Assembly: GCA_937961295.1 (NCBI GenBank)
Contig: CALGOK010000099.1
Coordinates: 1 to 39,422, forward strand
Direction: 5' to 3'
Origin: an uncultured Gemmatimonadota bacterium
GTDB taxonomy: Bacteria > Gemmatimonadota > Gemmatimonadetes > Gemmatimonadales > GWC2-71-9
DNA: 39,422 nt
Part shown: piece after piece, positions 18,435 through 28,030 of the stretch
Layout: every line of letters starts with the position of its first letter
How positions within the stretch are numbered: the first letter of the stretch is position 1
Notes under the pieces: generated by a model
What the model saw: only the letters and a program-made list of their open reading frames with translations
Database searches by the model: none
Told to the model about the DNA's origin: nothing
Position numbers and translations under genes: made by a program

Positions 18435-18558
18435 CTGTCACCCCGAGGGAAGGATTGTCACCCCGAGCGAAGCGAGGGGGCGGAGGCCGGCACTCGCATT
18501 TGCCAGCGCCCGCCCCCTCGCTTCGCTCGGGGTGACAGTACCTCCCTCGGGGTGACAG
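18435..18558. repeat. Nested double palindrome, family A
   Basis: Outer arms CTGTCACCCCGAGGGA (18435-18450) and complement (18543-18558) enclose inner arms 18456-18481 and 18511-18536, which share TGTCACCCCGAGCGAAGCGA. Two copies of the family terminus sit side by side at each end, as if one element inserted into another. It separates two convergent genes and could terminate both. Confidence 0.9.
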
Positions 18559-18565
18559 TGCCTCG

Positions 18566-19636
18566 CTACCGCCGCAGCCGCACGCTCACCGGCGCCCGCA
18601 CCACCACCCGGTAGCTCAGCTCCCAGTTCGTTCCCAGGAACGCCTCGCTCTCCTCGTCGTCGATCCGGTGCCAGCGCACCTCGGCGTCGAGCTCCACACC
18701 GCCGCGCCGCGGCCGGACGTGCTTGAGCAGCCCGATCTCGGTGTACTTCCGCTCCGCGCGGTAGAAGCCGGGCACCTTGCCCGGTGAACCGTAGTTGGGA
18801 TCGCCTGTGGCGGCCTCGAAATCGCTGCCGCGCCAGTGGACGGCGAACAGCTCCACATCCCACAGCGGCGTGACCGCCGCGCGGAGCCACGTCCCCGCCC
18901 CGTCCTCGGGGCGGTCGGCGGGATAATCCGGATCGAGATGGCCGGCGCTCCAGATCCGGAACGCCGCGAGCGACGACGGGCCCAGCGCGCCGAGGTTTTC
19001 ACGCACCTCGGCCCCCAGCGCGGTGACGCGATTGTTGGTAACCGGCACGCCGGCATCGTGCAGCTGGCCGCCGCGGTGCGACCAGAGGTGCTGCGCGTGG
19101 AGCGCCAGCCAGTCGGTCACGTCACCGCGCATCACGGCACCCACCTCGAACGCCTCGCGCTGCTCGGGGGTGTTGAGCCGCTGCCAGTTGATCCACGCCT
19201 CGCCCTCGAACCACCCGCGCCGCTCGCGCCACTGCAGGCCGTACTCGATCGGCGTGGTGAGTTCGCGCGTGCTCACCATCAGCGGATCGAGGAGATCATG
19301 CCGACGTGCGTTCTCGAGGGTCCCGATCACGCCGAGCGAGTGGCGGGTCTCGTGGCGGACGGCCAGCACCGGCTTGAGCGAGTCGGTGAACTCCTCGCTT
19401 CCCCAGCGGCGGTCGGCGAACAGGCCCGCGCGCAGCGACGTGTGGCGCCCCACGGCGGCGTCGAGCCAGGAGGTCACCTGGCCGCCGAAGATCGTCTCGC
19501 CGGTGCGGTAGGGGGTGAAGAACTCGGTGTTGTCACCGTACAGCACGGCGCTGGTGCTCCAGTCGATCCGCTGGGCACCGAGGGGAAGCACACCGATTGC
19601 CATCGCGACCGCGACGGCACCGAGGACACGGCGCAT
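18566..19636 (-). CDS. Exported beta-rich protein, putative outer-membrane barrel
   Basis: 356 residues. Signal peptide MRRVLGAVAVAMAIGVLPLGAQ. The mature part is a run of amphipathic strands with alternating residues (HTSLRAGLFADRRWG, GWFEGEAWINWQRL, WLRAAVTPLWDVELFAVHW, GGVELDAEVRWHRI, WELSYRVVVRAPVSVRLRR), in keeping with an outer-membrane barrel or capsule-assembly-like protein. I do not recognise a family, and the C-terminus ends in Arg rather than the aromatic residue usual for BAM substrates. It starts 2 bases after the symporter stop, so the two are co-transcribed; a role in moving the same substrate across the outer membrane is a reasonable inference. Confidence 0.65.
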   Translation of the reverse strand: MRRVLGAVAVAMAIGVLPLGAQRIDWSTSAVLYGDNTEFFTPYRTGETIFGGQVTSWLDAAVGRHTSLRAGLFADRRWGSEEFTDSLKPVLAVRHETRHSLGVIGTLENARRHDLLDPLMVSTRELTTPIEYGLQWRERRGWFEGEAWINWQRLNTPEQREAFEVGAVMRGDVTDWLALHAQHLWSHRGGQLHDAGVPVTNNRVTALGAEVRENLGALGPSSLAAFRIWSAGHLDPDYPADRPEDGAGTWLRAAVTPLWDVELFAVHWRGSDFEAATGDPNYGSPGKVPGFYRAERKYTEIGLLKHVRPRRGGVELDAEVRWHRIDDEESEAFLGTNWELSYRVVVRAPVSVRLRR

Positions 19637-19638
19637 GG

Positions 19639-21303
19639 TCAGGCGGTGGCGCGTCGCGGCGGGACGACGCTGAGGGCGATCCCGACCAGCACCACCGTGA
19701 CCGCACCGATCACGTTGTGCCAGAGGAACGAGACCTCCGGCAGCCCGAAGGAGACCGCGGCCACCGCCGCCATCCCGGTGAGGAGACCGAAGAACGCGCC
19801 GCGCCCTCGCGTGCGCGGGATCATCGCCAGCAGGAAGACGCCGAGAATCGATCCGTAGAAGAACGAGCGGAACCGGTTTACCACCTCGATGAGCGACCCG
19901 AGGTTGGCGGCATAGGTCGCCACCACGCAGGCGAAGATCCCCCACAGGCCGGTCGAGACCTTGCCCACCGCCAGCAGGTGCGCCTCGCTGCCGTCGGGCC
20001 GCCACCAGCGGCGGTAGAAGTCGATCACGCTCGCGGTGGAGAGCGAATTGAGCTCCGCCGCGATGCTCGACATGGCTGCGGCGATCACGCCGGCGATGAA
20101 GATCCCGGCCAGGCCGAGCGGCAGCCAGTCGAGGACGAAGCGGGGGATGATGTAGTTCACGTCACGCGACGGCTCGCCGGTCACCCGGGTGACCAGCTCG
20201 AGCGCCTCGCCCCGGACCGCGGTGACCGCCGCCTCGGAGGCGACGAACGCCTCGCGGACGGGCACGGCCGTCGCCGCGTCGGCTGCGGCACTCGCCGCCT
20301 GCGTCCGGAGCGTGACCGCCTCCGCATACCGCCCCTGCAGCGCCTGGTACTCCGCCGGCGCCTCCACCTGCACGCGCGCCTCGGCGGCGGGATTCCAGAG
20401 CAGCGGCCCCGGGGTGAAGAGGTAGAACACCCACACCAGCACCCCGACGATCAGCACCAGCGCCTGCAGCGGGATCTTCCAGTAGGCGCTCACCAGCAGC
20501 GAGGTGCGCGCGTCGTCCACCGACTTGGCCGTGAGGTATCGCTGCACCTGGCTCTGGTCGGTGCCGAAGTACGACAGCATCAGGAACGTCCCGCCGAGGA
20601 TGCCCGACCAGAAGGTGTACGTCTGGGTGACGTCCCACGAGAAGTCGAAGACCTGCAGCCGCCCGGTGGCGCCCGCGAGGGAGAACGCCTCGGTCGGCGA
20701 CACCGGAATCTTCAGCAGGAGGACCACCACGATCGCGAGGAGCGCCCCCACGATCAGCACCATCTGCTTGACGTCGGCCCACGTCACCGCCTGCACGCCG
20801 CCAATCATGGTGTAGAGCACCGTCGGGATGCCGATCATCGCGACCGACCAGCTCAACTCCCACCCAAAGATCGCCGACAGGACCACGGCCGGGGCGGCGA
20901 TGATCGTCCCGCAGGACATCCCGCGCGACAGCAGGAAGAGGAACGAGGTGAGCGAGCGGGTCTTCGCGTCGAAGCGCCGTTCGAGGTATTCGTAGGCGGT
21001 GTAGACCTTGGCGCCGTGGAGGAACGGCACCAGCGTCACGCCGAGGATCACCATGGCCAGTGGCAGCCCGAAGTAGAACTGGATGAAGCGCAGCCCGTCG
21101 GTGGCGCCCTGCCCCGTGGTGCCGATCATCGTCACGGCGGAGAGCTGGGTTGCCATCACCGACAGCCCCACCGCCCACCACGGCAGCGACCGGTTGGCGA
21201 GGAAGTAGCCCTCGATGTTGTTGGTGTCGCGCGACCGCCGGATGCCGTCCCAGAGGACGTAGGCGATGTACGCGATGAGGATGGTCCAGTTCAGCGGATG
21301 CAC
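19639..21303 (-). CDS. Sodium:solute symporter (SSS family)
   Basis: 554 residues, about 13 hydrophobic helices. SSS features: first helix DWxx-like WTILIAYIAYVLWDG, unwound-helix region GLSVMATQLSAVTMIG, the conserved GGVQAVTWADVKQ, and SYFGTDQSQVQRYLTAKS. The substrate (sugar, sialic acid, amino acid or other) cannot be read from sequence. An Ala-rich, helical, probably extracytoplasmic insert of about 80 residues (302-385; EYQALQGRYAEAV, TLRTQAASAAADA) sits between the helix ending WVFYLFTPG and NYIIPRFV. GTG 21303 was chosen as it precedes the first helix and lies 10 bases after the stop of a 40-codon membrane-peptide gene, which suggests coupling. Confidence 0.9.
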   Translation of the reverse strand: MHPLNWTILIAYIAYVLWDGIRRSRDTNNIEGYFLANRSLPWWAVGLSVMATQLSAVTMIGTTGQGATDGLRFIQFYFGLPLAMVILGVTLVPFLHGAKVYTAYEYLERRFDAKTRSLTSFLFLLSRGMSCGTIIAAPAVVLSAIFGWELSWSVAMIGIPTVLYTMIGGVQAVTWADVKQMVLIVGALLAIVVVLLLKIPVSPTEAFSLAGATGRLQVFDFSWDVTQTYTFWSGILGGTFLMLSYFGTDQSQVQRYLTAKSVDDARTSLLVSAYWKIPLQALVLIVGVLVWVFYLFTPGPLLWNPAAEARVQVEAPAEYQALQGRYAEAVTLRTQAASAAADAATAVPVREAFVASEAAVTAVRGEALELVTRVTGEPSRDVNYIIPRFVLDWLPLGLAGIFIAGVIAAAMSSIAAELNSLSTASVIDFYRRWWRPDGSEAHLLAVGKVSTGLWGIFACVVATYAANLGSLIEVVNRFRSFFYGSILGVFLLAMIPRTRGRGAFFGLLTGMAAVAAVSFGLPEVSFLWHNVIGAVTVVLVGIALSVVPPRRATA

Positions 21304-21313
21304 GAAACCGCCG

Positions 21314-21436
21314 TCACACCGCGAAGGTGGCCTGCAGCCACCAGAGGATGAGGAGGGTCACCGCCTGCACCGCGAACACCCGCACCGCCGTCTGGCGGTA
21401 GCGGGTGCGGGGGTCGGGGATGGAGGGCTCGGGCAC
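21314..21436 (-). CDS. 40-residue single-helix membrane peptide upstream of the symporter
   Basis: GTG start, 40 codons and TGA, read on the minus strand. The sequence begins VPEPSIPDPRTRYRQTAV, a Pro/Arg-rich cytoplasmic stretch, then a single hydrophobic helix VFAVQAVTLLILWWLQATFAV that ends at the stop. It lies 10 bases before the symporter start and 42 bases after the kinase gene end. Small one-helix partners precede some SSS transporters, so an accessory subunit is plausible. Size alone makes the call uncertain, but the polar-then-hydrophobic layout and spacing are gene-like. No strong ribosome-binding site is evident. Confidence 0.55.
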   Translation of the reverse strand: MPEPSIPDPRTRYRQTAVRVFAVQAVTLLILWWLQATFAV

Positions 21437-21478
21437 GGGAGGAATCTATCGCCGCATCGGTGGAGAGTGGCGCAAGAC

Positions 21479-24400
21479 TCAACCGATCTCGCGCTGGAGC
21501 CGCGTGATCCGGTCGCGGATTTCGCGGACCCGGGGCTGGAGCACCGGATCGGCACCGCGCCACAACTCCGCCAGCTCACCGTAGCGGCGGATCGCCTCGG
21601 CGCGGTTGCCCTTCCCCTCGTGTGCCTCGGCGAGCTCGAACAGCGCCCGGGCGCGCCAGGTGGCATCCGTGAACACGAACGGATCGGGGATCACCAGGCT
21701 CTGCTCGAACGCGGCGATCGCCGAATCGGGCTGCCCCAGGGCACGGAAGGCGATGCCACGGACCGCCTCGCCGGCCTTCGGCGGCCACATGAACCGCGCC
21801 TCGGCCTCGCGCGTCAGGCGGATGGCATCGGCCCAGCGCTCCTCGGCGAACGCGAGGGCGGCTTGGTACCCGATCCGCTGCCCCTCGGCGTCCACCGACA
21901 GGGCTGCCTGGTCGCGTTCGAAGCCGTCGATGGCACGCCGGACCACTTCGGGATGCGCCGTGAGGGCCCCGAGGTTGCGGAGGGCCCCCCATGGGCGCTC
22001 CGATGCCGGAATCTCGGCCATCGGCGCGCGACGGAGTCCCGCCTCCAGGGTGGCGATGGCGGCATCGCGCTCACCCCGGGCGGCCAACAGGAACGCCGTG
22101 TCGATCGCGAACTGCAGGAGGTTTCCGGTGGTCGCCTGGGCTCGGTACAGCGCGGCAGTGCTCCTTGCCTGCGCCACCTGCGCGTCGCGGAAGCGCCCCT
22201 CAAGCTGGGCGAGCGCCGCCAGGCCATCGTTGGCCCGGATCGCCTGGCGCAACGTCTTGGGGTCGGCGGCGACCGCCGCGGCGATGGAATCGGCCCGGCC
22301 GCGGTCCTGTCGGGCCCATGCCGCGTACCACTCTGCCTCCCAGATGTCATTGCTCTCCGGATAGCGCGCGCGGTAGAGCGCCACGGTCGAATCGACGTCG
22401 GCGATGTTACCGGTGTTGATCTGGGCAATCAGCAGGTTGGTGAATGCCCCGCCGAACGAGCGCGGCAAGCGAACGACACGGCGATAGAGCGACTCGGCGC
22501 GGGCAAACTCGCGCATCTCGCCGAGGACCACCGCGGCTTTGTTGAGCGCCGAGGTGTTGAGGGTGTCGAGCCGCGCCGCCTCCTCGTACGCCGCGATGGC
22601 GCGCTGGCGATCGGGAGCGGGGCCGCGCGTGTAGTAGAACCCCTCGGTGAGGAGCCGTTCCATCTCGGTGAGCCGGTCGCGGTGCCGGTACGCGGTGCTT
22701 ATCGCGTCGAGCATCGCCTGACGATCCCGTCCCTCGTTGTTGAGGAGCACCGACAGCTTTCGCCAGGCCATCGCGAACGCGGCATCCGCCGTCACCGCGC
22801 CCCGGATCAGCGCAGCGTCACGGTCTCCCGCGCTCGCCGCGGCGGCGAGCCGCGCCGCCTCGACATACGTGCGGAGCGCCGTGAGCGACGGCGTGGTCAC
22901 CCGTTCGAGCTCGCTGCTCGAGCGGATGTTCCTCAGCGACTCGCCGGTCTTGGCCCGGATGTCCTTGGCCAACTTGCCGAGTGCGGGAAGCAGGTCGTCC
23001 TGTGAGGAGGCTTCCTGGCGAAAGAGGGCCAGGTCGTTGCCATCGAGCGCGGAGACGAGCCGGGCCGAGATCACGTACCTCGACCCCAGCTGCTGGATCC
23101 CGCCGTCGAGCACCGCCTTGGCGCCCTCACGGGTGGCGATCTCCCGCGCCAACTCGAAGCGCACCGCCGCGTCCGCCGGCCGCTCCATCAACGCCAGCTG
23201 CTCACGGATCGCCGTTCGGGTGAGCACGTCGAGGGAGCTGGATTGGGCCAGATCGGTGCGCAGCGCCTCGGCCACCGTGGCGCCAAGCGTCGAGTCGCTC
23301 GGTGGCGAGCCGAAGTCAGCGATCACCAACTTCTCGCGGCCGCTGAAGGCACCGGTGGCCTGCAGCGATGCCATCGGCCCGATGCCGAGCGCCCGCATCA
23401 CCATGAAGGTGACGACCAGCGCCGCGAAGCCGCCGACCGCGATCGCACCGCCGAGCCAGGTGCGGCGCCACGACACGTGGGGGCTCGCCTTGAGCGCCAG
23501 CGTGGCCAGCGTCCCCTGCGGCGCCGGGGTGCGGTGCGGCGTCGCGGTGAACGCCTTGTGCGTGGCTCGCTGGACGTAGGCGGTGAAGCCGAGCACGGGG
23601 AGTCCGGCGAGCATCACGCCGATCGATCCCGGGAAGACCCAGTCGGGAAGGCCGATCACCTCGGTGGCCGCCCAGGCGGTGATTGCCACCAGCGCGGTGG
23701 CACCGGCCCACAGCCCCACCGCGCGGCCCAACCGGATCGGGCCGCCCTGCAGGATCGCCGGCGCCGCGGCCCCGGAGCCGCTGGAGGTCACCGTGTCGAG
23801 CACGCCGACCAGGTCGCCGGCATCGGCCGGCCGGTCGTCGGGATCCTTGGCGAGGCAGCGCATCACCAGCGCGGCGAGCGGCTCGGGACAGTCGGGCCGC
23901 AGCTCGAGCACGTCGCGTGGCGTCTCGCTCATGTGCGCCGCGAGCAGCTTGGTCGGCGTGGTCGCCCGGAACGGCGTCTGGCCCGCCAGGAGCTCGTAGG
24001 CCATCACGCCGAACGCGTAGAGGTCGGCGCGGTGGTCGGTGTCGGGATCGCCGGCGGCCTGCTCGGGCGCCATGTAGGCCGGCGTGCCGATCGACGTGCC
24101 GACCTGGGTCAGCGTCTCGTTGGCACCGCCGTCGGTGCGCGCCGCGTTGATCGCCTTGGCGATGCCGAAGTCGGTGACGGTGGCGCTGCCCTCGGAGAGG
24201 AGCACGTTGTCGGGCTTGATGTCGCGGTGCACCACGCCGTGGCGATGGGCGTAGGCGAGGGCGCGCGCCACATCGCGCAGTACACCGACCGCCTCGCCGA
24301 TCCGGAGCGCGCCCTTGGCGAGCCGCTGGCGGAGCGAGTCGCCCTCGACGTACGGCATCGTGAACCACGGGATGCCGTCGACCTCGCCGGTACTGAGCAC

Positions 24401-24631
24401 CGGCACGATGTGCGGGTGCTGCAGCTGGGCGGCGAGCAGCACCTCGCGCCGGAACCGCTCGACCGAGAGACCGGCGAGCAGCTCCGGAGCCAGCACCTTG
24501 ATCACCACCCGCCGCTTGAGGGCGCGCTCCTCGGCGACGTAGGTGCGCGACATCCCGCCGCCGCCCAGCTCACGCTCGAAGGCGTAGCTGTCGCCGAGCG
24601 CCTGCTCGAGCCGCGGGCGGATGTCGTCCAT
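21479..24631 (-). CDS. Transmembrane Ser/Thr protein kinase with TolB/FlgO-like and TPR regions
   Basis: 1050 residues. Kinase domain about 18-280: glycine loop GGGGMSRTY, Lys45 in VVIKVL, catalytic HRDIKPDN (Asp137), DFG (Asp154), TPAYMAPEQ. Hydrophobic segments follow near 310-355 and 395-415 (GGAIAVGGFAALVVTFMVM). The outer region opens with LVIADFGSPPSDSTLGATVAEALRTDL, resembling the FlgO/TolB-N-like domain attached to many Gemmatimonadota and Acidobacteriota kinases, then a long helical TPR-type region (repeats with NTSALNKAAVVLGEMREFARAE and similar) to the C-terminus. This layout suggests an external sensor coupled to a cytoplasmic kinase. Substrates are unknown. It is divergent from aguB across a 108-base gap. 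Confidence 0.92.
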   Translation of the reverse strand: MDDIRPRLEQALGDSYAFERELGGGGMSRTYVAEERALKRRVVIKVLAPELLAGLSVERFRREVLLAAQLQHPHIVPVLSTGEVDGIPWFTMPYVEGDSLRQRLAKGALRIGEAVGVLRDVARALAYAHRHGVVHRDIKPDNVLLSEGSATVTDFGIAKAINAARTDGGANETLTQVGTSIGTPAYMAPEQAAGDPDTDHRADLYAFGVMAYELLAGQTPFRATTPTKLLAAHMSETPRDVLELRPDCPEPLAALVMRCLAKDPDDRPADAGDLVGVLDTVTSSGSGAAAPAILQGGPIRLGRAVGLWAGATALVAITAWAATEVIGLPDWVFPGSIGVMLAGLPVLGFTAYVQRATHKAFTATPHRTPAPQGTLATLALKASPHVSWRRTWLGGAIAVGGFAALVVTFMVMRALGIGPMASLQATGAFSGREKLVIADFGSPPSDSTLGATVAEALRTDLAQSSSLDVLTRTAIREQLALMERPADAAVRFELAREIATREGAKAVLDGGIQQLGSRYVISARLVSALDGNDLALFRQEASSQDDLLPALGKLAKDIRAKTGESLRNIRSSSELERVTTPSLTALRTYVEAARLAAAASAGDRDAALIRGAVTADAAFAMAWRKLSVLLNNEGRDRQAMLDAISTAYRHRDRLTEMERLLTEGFYYTRGPAPDRQRAIAAYEEAARLDTLNTSALNKAAVVLGEMREFARAESLYRRVVRLPRSFGGAFTNLLIAQINTGNIADVDSTVALYRARYPESNDIWEAEWYAAWARQDRGRADSIAAAVAADPKTLRQAIRANDGLAALAQLEGRFRDAQVAQARSTAALYRAQATTGNLLQFAIDTAFLLAARGERDAAIATLEAGLRRAPMAEIPASERPWGALRNLGALTAHPEVVRRAIDGFERDQAALSVDAEGQRIGYQAALAFAEERWADAIRLTREAEARFMWPPKAGEAVRGIAFRALGQPDSAIAAFEQSLVIPDPFVFTDATWRARALFELAEAHEGKGNRAEAIRRYGELAELWRGADPVLQPRVREIRDRITRLQREIG

Positions 24632-24661
24632 GGCTGCCCCGTTGTGGAGGAGGAATCCACT

Positions 24662-24690
24662 AGTATGGGCCAGATCAGGGGCAAGGGAAA
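24662..24690 (-). promoter_or_regulatory. Candidate promoter of the kinase gene
   Basis: On the minus strand TTTCCC (24685-24690) and CATACT (24662-24667) are spaced by 17 bases, about 30 bases before the ATG. The -10 is good, the -35 weak. Confidence 0.3.
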
Positions 24691-24727
24691 GGGCCGCAGC
24701 GCGTCGCCCCCGCCCCGGCAGGATCGT

Positions 24728-24733
24728 TAGCTT
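24728..24733 (+). promoter_or_regulatory. Candidate -10 box for leaderless aguB mRNA
   Basis: TAGCTT ends 6 bases before the aguB ATG and no Shine-Dalgarno is present. Same layout as at 4516, 30791 and 33719. Confidence 0.45.
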
Positions 24734-24739
24734 TCCCGC

Positions 24740-25631
<892 letters not shown>

Positions 25632-25642
<11 letters not shown>

Positions 25643-26747
25643 GGATTTCCCCGCCCCCCGCCGCCACGCCGAAGGCGTGGGGCGGGGCGGCGGGGCCTCC
25701 GAGGCTACCAACGCCCCGACGCCTGCCGCACGCGGGTATCGGATGCCAGCCGAATGGCATCGCCACCGCGGCACCTGGCTGTCGTGGCCCCACAAGCGCG
25801 CCAGCTGGCCTGGCAACTTCGAGCCGGTGCCGCCGATCTTCGCGGAGATGGTGCGCCACCTCGCCCCGGGCGAGGAGGTGCACATCAACGTCGCCGATGC
25901 CGCGATGGAGGCGGACGCGCGGGGGGTGCTCCGCACGGCGGGAGTGGCGACCGACAACGTCTTCGTCCACCACTTTCCCACCAACGATGCGTGGTGTCGC
26001 GACCACGGCCCGATCTTCGTGCAGCGCGACGATGGCGCGCAGCTGATCCTCGACTGGGGCTACAACGCCTGGGGCGACAAGTACCCGCCGTACGACCTCG
26101 ACAACCAGATCCCGCGGCACGTCGGCGAGGCGCTCGGCATCGAGGTGGTCACCCCGGGGATGATCCTCGAGGGCGGCTCGATCGACGTGAACGGCGCGGG
26201 CACGCTGCTCACCACCGAAGCGTGCCTCCTCAACCCCAATCGCAATCCCACACTCTCGAAGGCGGAGATCGAGCAACGGCTGTGCGACTACCTGGGCGTG
26301 CGGCACATTCTCTGGCTGGGCGACGGGATCGTGGGCGACGACACCGACGGGCACATCGATGACCTGTCGCGCTTCACCGATCCGCGCACCATCGTCACGG
26401 TGGTCGAGGACGATCCGCAGGACGTCAACCACGACGTGCTGCAGGACAACCTTGCCCGGCTCCGCACCATGCGGGACCAGGACGGCGAGCCGTTCCGGAT
26501 CGTCACCCTGCCGATGCCGCGACCGGTGACCTACGACGGTGAGCGGCTGCCCGCCAGCTACGCCAACTTCTACATCGGCAACGACGTGGTGCTGCTCCCC
26601 GGCTACGACGCCGAGCGCGACGCGATTGCACGGGCCACGCTGCAGGAACTCTTCCCCACCCGCCGGGTGGTGGTGATCGACTGCACCGCGCTGGTGTGGG
26701 GACTCGGCGCCTTCCACTGCGTCACGCAGCAATGGCCGGCAACGTGA
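25632..26747 (+). CDS. aguA: Agmatine deiminase
   Basis: 371 residues. Converts agmatine to N-carbamoylputrescine, the substrate of the overlapping aguB. Guanidino-modifying fold: GYRMPAEWHRHRGTWLSWPH at the start of the domain, NDAWCRDHGPIF, GDDTDGHIDDLSRF with Asp/His catalytic residues, and nucleophile Cys363 in GAFHCVTQQ near the C-terminus. The first 37 residues are unusual: codons about 7-22 come from a palindrome (25649-25695) and read as a Gly/Arg-rich tail. Homologues begin close to GYRMPAEW, so the element probably inserted just after the native start. ATG 25632 overlaps the aguB stop; ATG 25743 (MPAEW) is an alternative but would trim the conserved GYR. The TGA stop lies in the first unit of a heptamer repeat. 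Confidence 0.93.
25649..25695. repeat. Palindrome (family F) in the 5' end of aguA
   Basis: Arms 25649-25670 and 25674-25695 are reverse complements with two mismatches around GAA. It is translated as APRRHAEGVGRGGGA near the AguA N-terminus. No second copy is seen in this window, so calling it a family is provisional. Confidence 0.8.
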
Positions 26748-26813
26748 AGGGTGAAGGGTGAAGGGGAATACCGGTCCGCCTTCCCCTTCACCCTTCACCC
26801 TTTACCCTTCACC
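26744..26813. repeat. Heptamer inverted repeat (family C, T-type, copy 6)
   Basis: Three perfect GTGAAGG units (26744-26764), a spacer, then CTTCACC, CTTCACC, CTTTACC, CTTCACC (26786-26813). The aguA TGA is inside the first unit. It is a hairpin-forming candidate terminator for aguBA. Confidence 0.9.
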
Positions 26814-26877
26814 ACTCTGGGGAGGCCGCAACCGCTACAGTCGTAGTTGAAGCCTCGCGCGTCGTCCGTTTCGCGGC

Positions 26878-26907
26878 TGCAACCTTCCGGCGCGATTCTC
26901 CATCCAA
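26878..26907 (+). promoter_or_regulatory. Candidate ECF-type promoter of the sigma gene
   Basis: TGCAACC (26878-26884), 16 bases, then CATCCAA (26901-26907). A similar pair occurs before the second DUF4097 gene (28892-28922). Transcription would start near 26912-26914, on or just before the GTG, so the message would have little or no leader. Autoregulation by the downstream sigma factor is inferred. Confidence 0.4.
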
Positions 26908-26913
26908 CTGGTC

Positions 26914-27480
26914 GTGAACACCGCCATGGCCCTGTCCACCCCGGCATCCGGCACGCCCGTCCTCGACCTCGAGGCGCGGCTGGTGCGCAAGGCGGTGGCC
27001 GGTGATGACGCCGCCTTCGAGGGCCTCTACAGGCGTCATGTTGCCCGGATCCACTCGCTGGTCCGCCGGATGACCGACGCCGGGATCGCCGACGAGGTGA
27101 CCCAGGATGTGTTCGTCCGGGCGTGGACCAAGCTGTCGTCGTTCCGGGGCGAGAGCGCCTTCGGGACCTGGCTGTATCGTCTGGCGGTCAACGTGGTGCT
27201 GACCCGGCGGCGGAGCGAACGGACCGAGCGGGACTGGCTCACCGGCGACGAGGCGCTCGCCACGGTGGGCGACCGGCCGGTGCCGCCCGGGGTGGCGCTC
27301 GACCTGGAGCAGGCGATCAGCCGCCTCCCCCAGGGGGCGCGACAGGTGTTCGTGCTCCACGACATCGAGGGGTGGACGCACGAGGAGATCGCCGAGCACC
27401 TGGGACTGGTGCCCGGCACGTCGAAGTCGCAGTTGTCGCGGGCCCGCGCGGCCCTGAGGAGGATGCTCGATGGCTACTGA
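26914..27480 (+). CDS. ECF RNA polymerase sigma factor
   Basis: 188 residues. Sigma-70 region 2 (FEGLYRRHVARIHSLVRRM, ADEVTQDVFVRAWTKLSSFRGESAFGTWLYRLAVN) and region 4 (LEQAISRLPQGARQVFVLHDIEGWTHEEIAEHLGLVPGTSKSQLSRAR, a helix-turn-helix) are intact, with no region 3. It directs transcription of a small regulon, most likely including its own operon. GTG 26914 is used; ATG 26926 would drop four residues and may be the true start if the transcript begins at the GTG. It overlaps the anti-sigma gene by 11 bases. The three DUF4097 genes that follow are the probable output. Confidence 0.92.
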   Translation: MNTAMALSTPASGTPVLDLEARLVRKAVAGDDAAFEGLYRRHVARIHSLVRRMTDAGIADEVTQDVFVRAWTKLSSFRGESAFGTWLYRLAVNVVLTRRRSERTERDWLTGDEALATVGDRPVPPGVALDLEQAISRLPQGARQVFVLHDIEGWTHEEIAEHLGLVPGTSKSQLSRARAALRRMLDGY

Positions 27481-28030
27481 ACACGAGCGCAACGACGAGC
27501 TCGACCCGCAGCTGGCGTCGGCGATCGCCGCGCTGGAGGATCGCGAGCCCGAGGCGGACCTCTGGCCCGGCATTGCCGGCCGGATCGCCCCGCGCCGCCC
27601 CCGGATGCTCAAGCTGCGGTGGCCGGTGGCGGCGGCCGCGGCGCTGGCGCTGGTGGCCGGGTCGGCCGCGGTGACCACGCTGCTCACCCGCAACACCGCG
27701 CCGGCGACCGTGGTCGCCGGGATCCCGGCCGAGCCGGCTGGCGGCCTGCCCGTCCTGCCTGCAGGGTACGACGAGGCGGCCGCGACACTCACGGCGGCGA
27801 TCGAGCGGGTGGAACAGGCGTATGCTGCTGCAGCACCCTCGCTGCCCGCCGAGGTGCGCGAGGAAATCGCGGCGTCGCTCGACGCGCTCGACGCCGCGAT
27901 CAACGACGCCCGCGCCCGCGCGGATGCCGCACCCTCCGACCTCGGCGCCGCGCGCTACCTGACTCGCGCCATGCAGCGGAAGCTCGACGTCCTCGAGACC
28001 GCGGCAACGATGGCGTCCCAGAGGTCGTGA
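27470..28030 (+). CDS. Membrane-anchored anti-sigma-like protein
   Basis: 186 residues. An acidic N-terminal cytoplasmic segment (NDELDPQLASAIAALEDREPEADLWPGIAGRI) is followed by one transmembrane helix (WPVAAAAALALVAGSAAVTTLL) and an outer helical domain with many Ala/Asp/Glu residues, coiled-coil-like (AAIERVEQAYAAAAPSLPAEVREEI). Position right after an ECF sigma gene with a GAGGAGG ribosome site inside it, and the topology, indicate an anti-sigma factor. The zinc-finger HxxxCxxC of ZAS anti-sigmas is absent, so the interaction mode differs or the family is unrecognised. Its TGA overlaps the start of the first DUF4097 gene. Confidence 0.75.
   Translation: MATEHERNDELDPQLASAIAALEDREPEADLWPGIAGRIAPRRPRMLKLRWPVAAAAALALVAGSAAVTTLLTRNTAPATVVAGIPAEPAGGLPVLPAGYDEAAATLTAAIERVEQAYAAAAPSLPAEVREEIAASLDALDAAINDARARADAAPSDLGAARYLTRAMQRKLDVLETAATMASQRS

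Noticed and set aside
25743..26747. Shorter aguA beginning at the ATG of MPAEW
   Set aside because: It would remove the GYR that precedes MPAEW in family members, there is no ribosome site before it, and the overlapping start at 25632 fits coupling with aguB. It remains possible and is noted under the gene.
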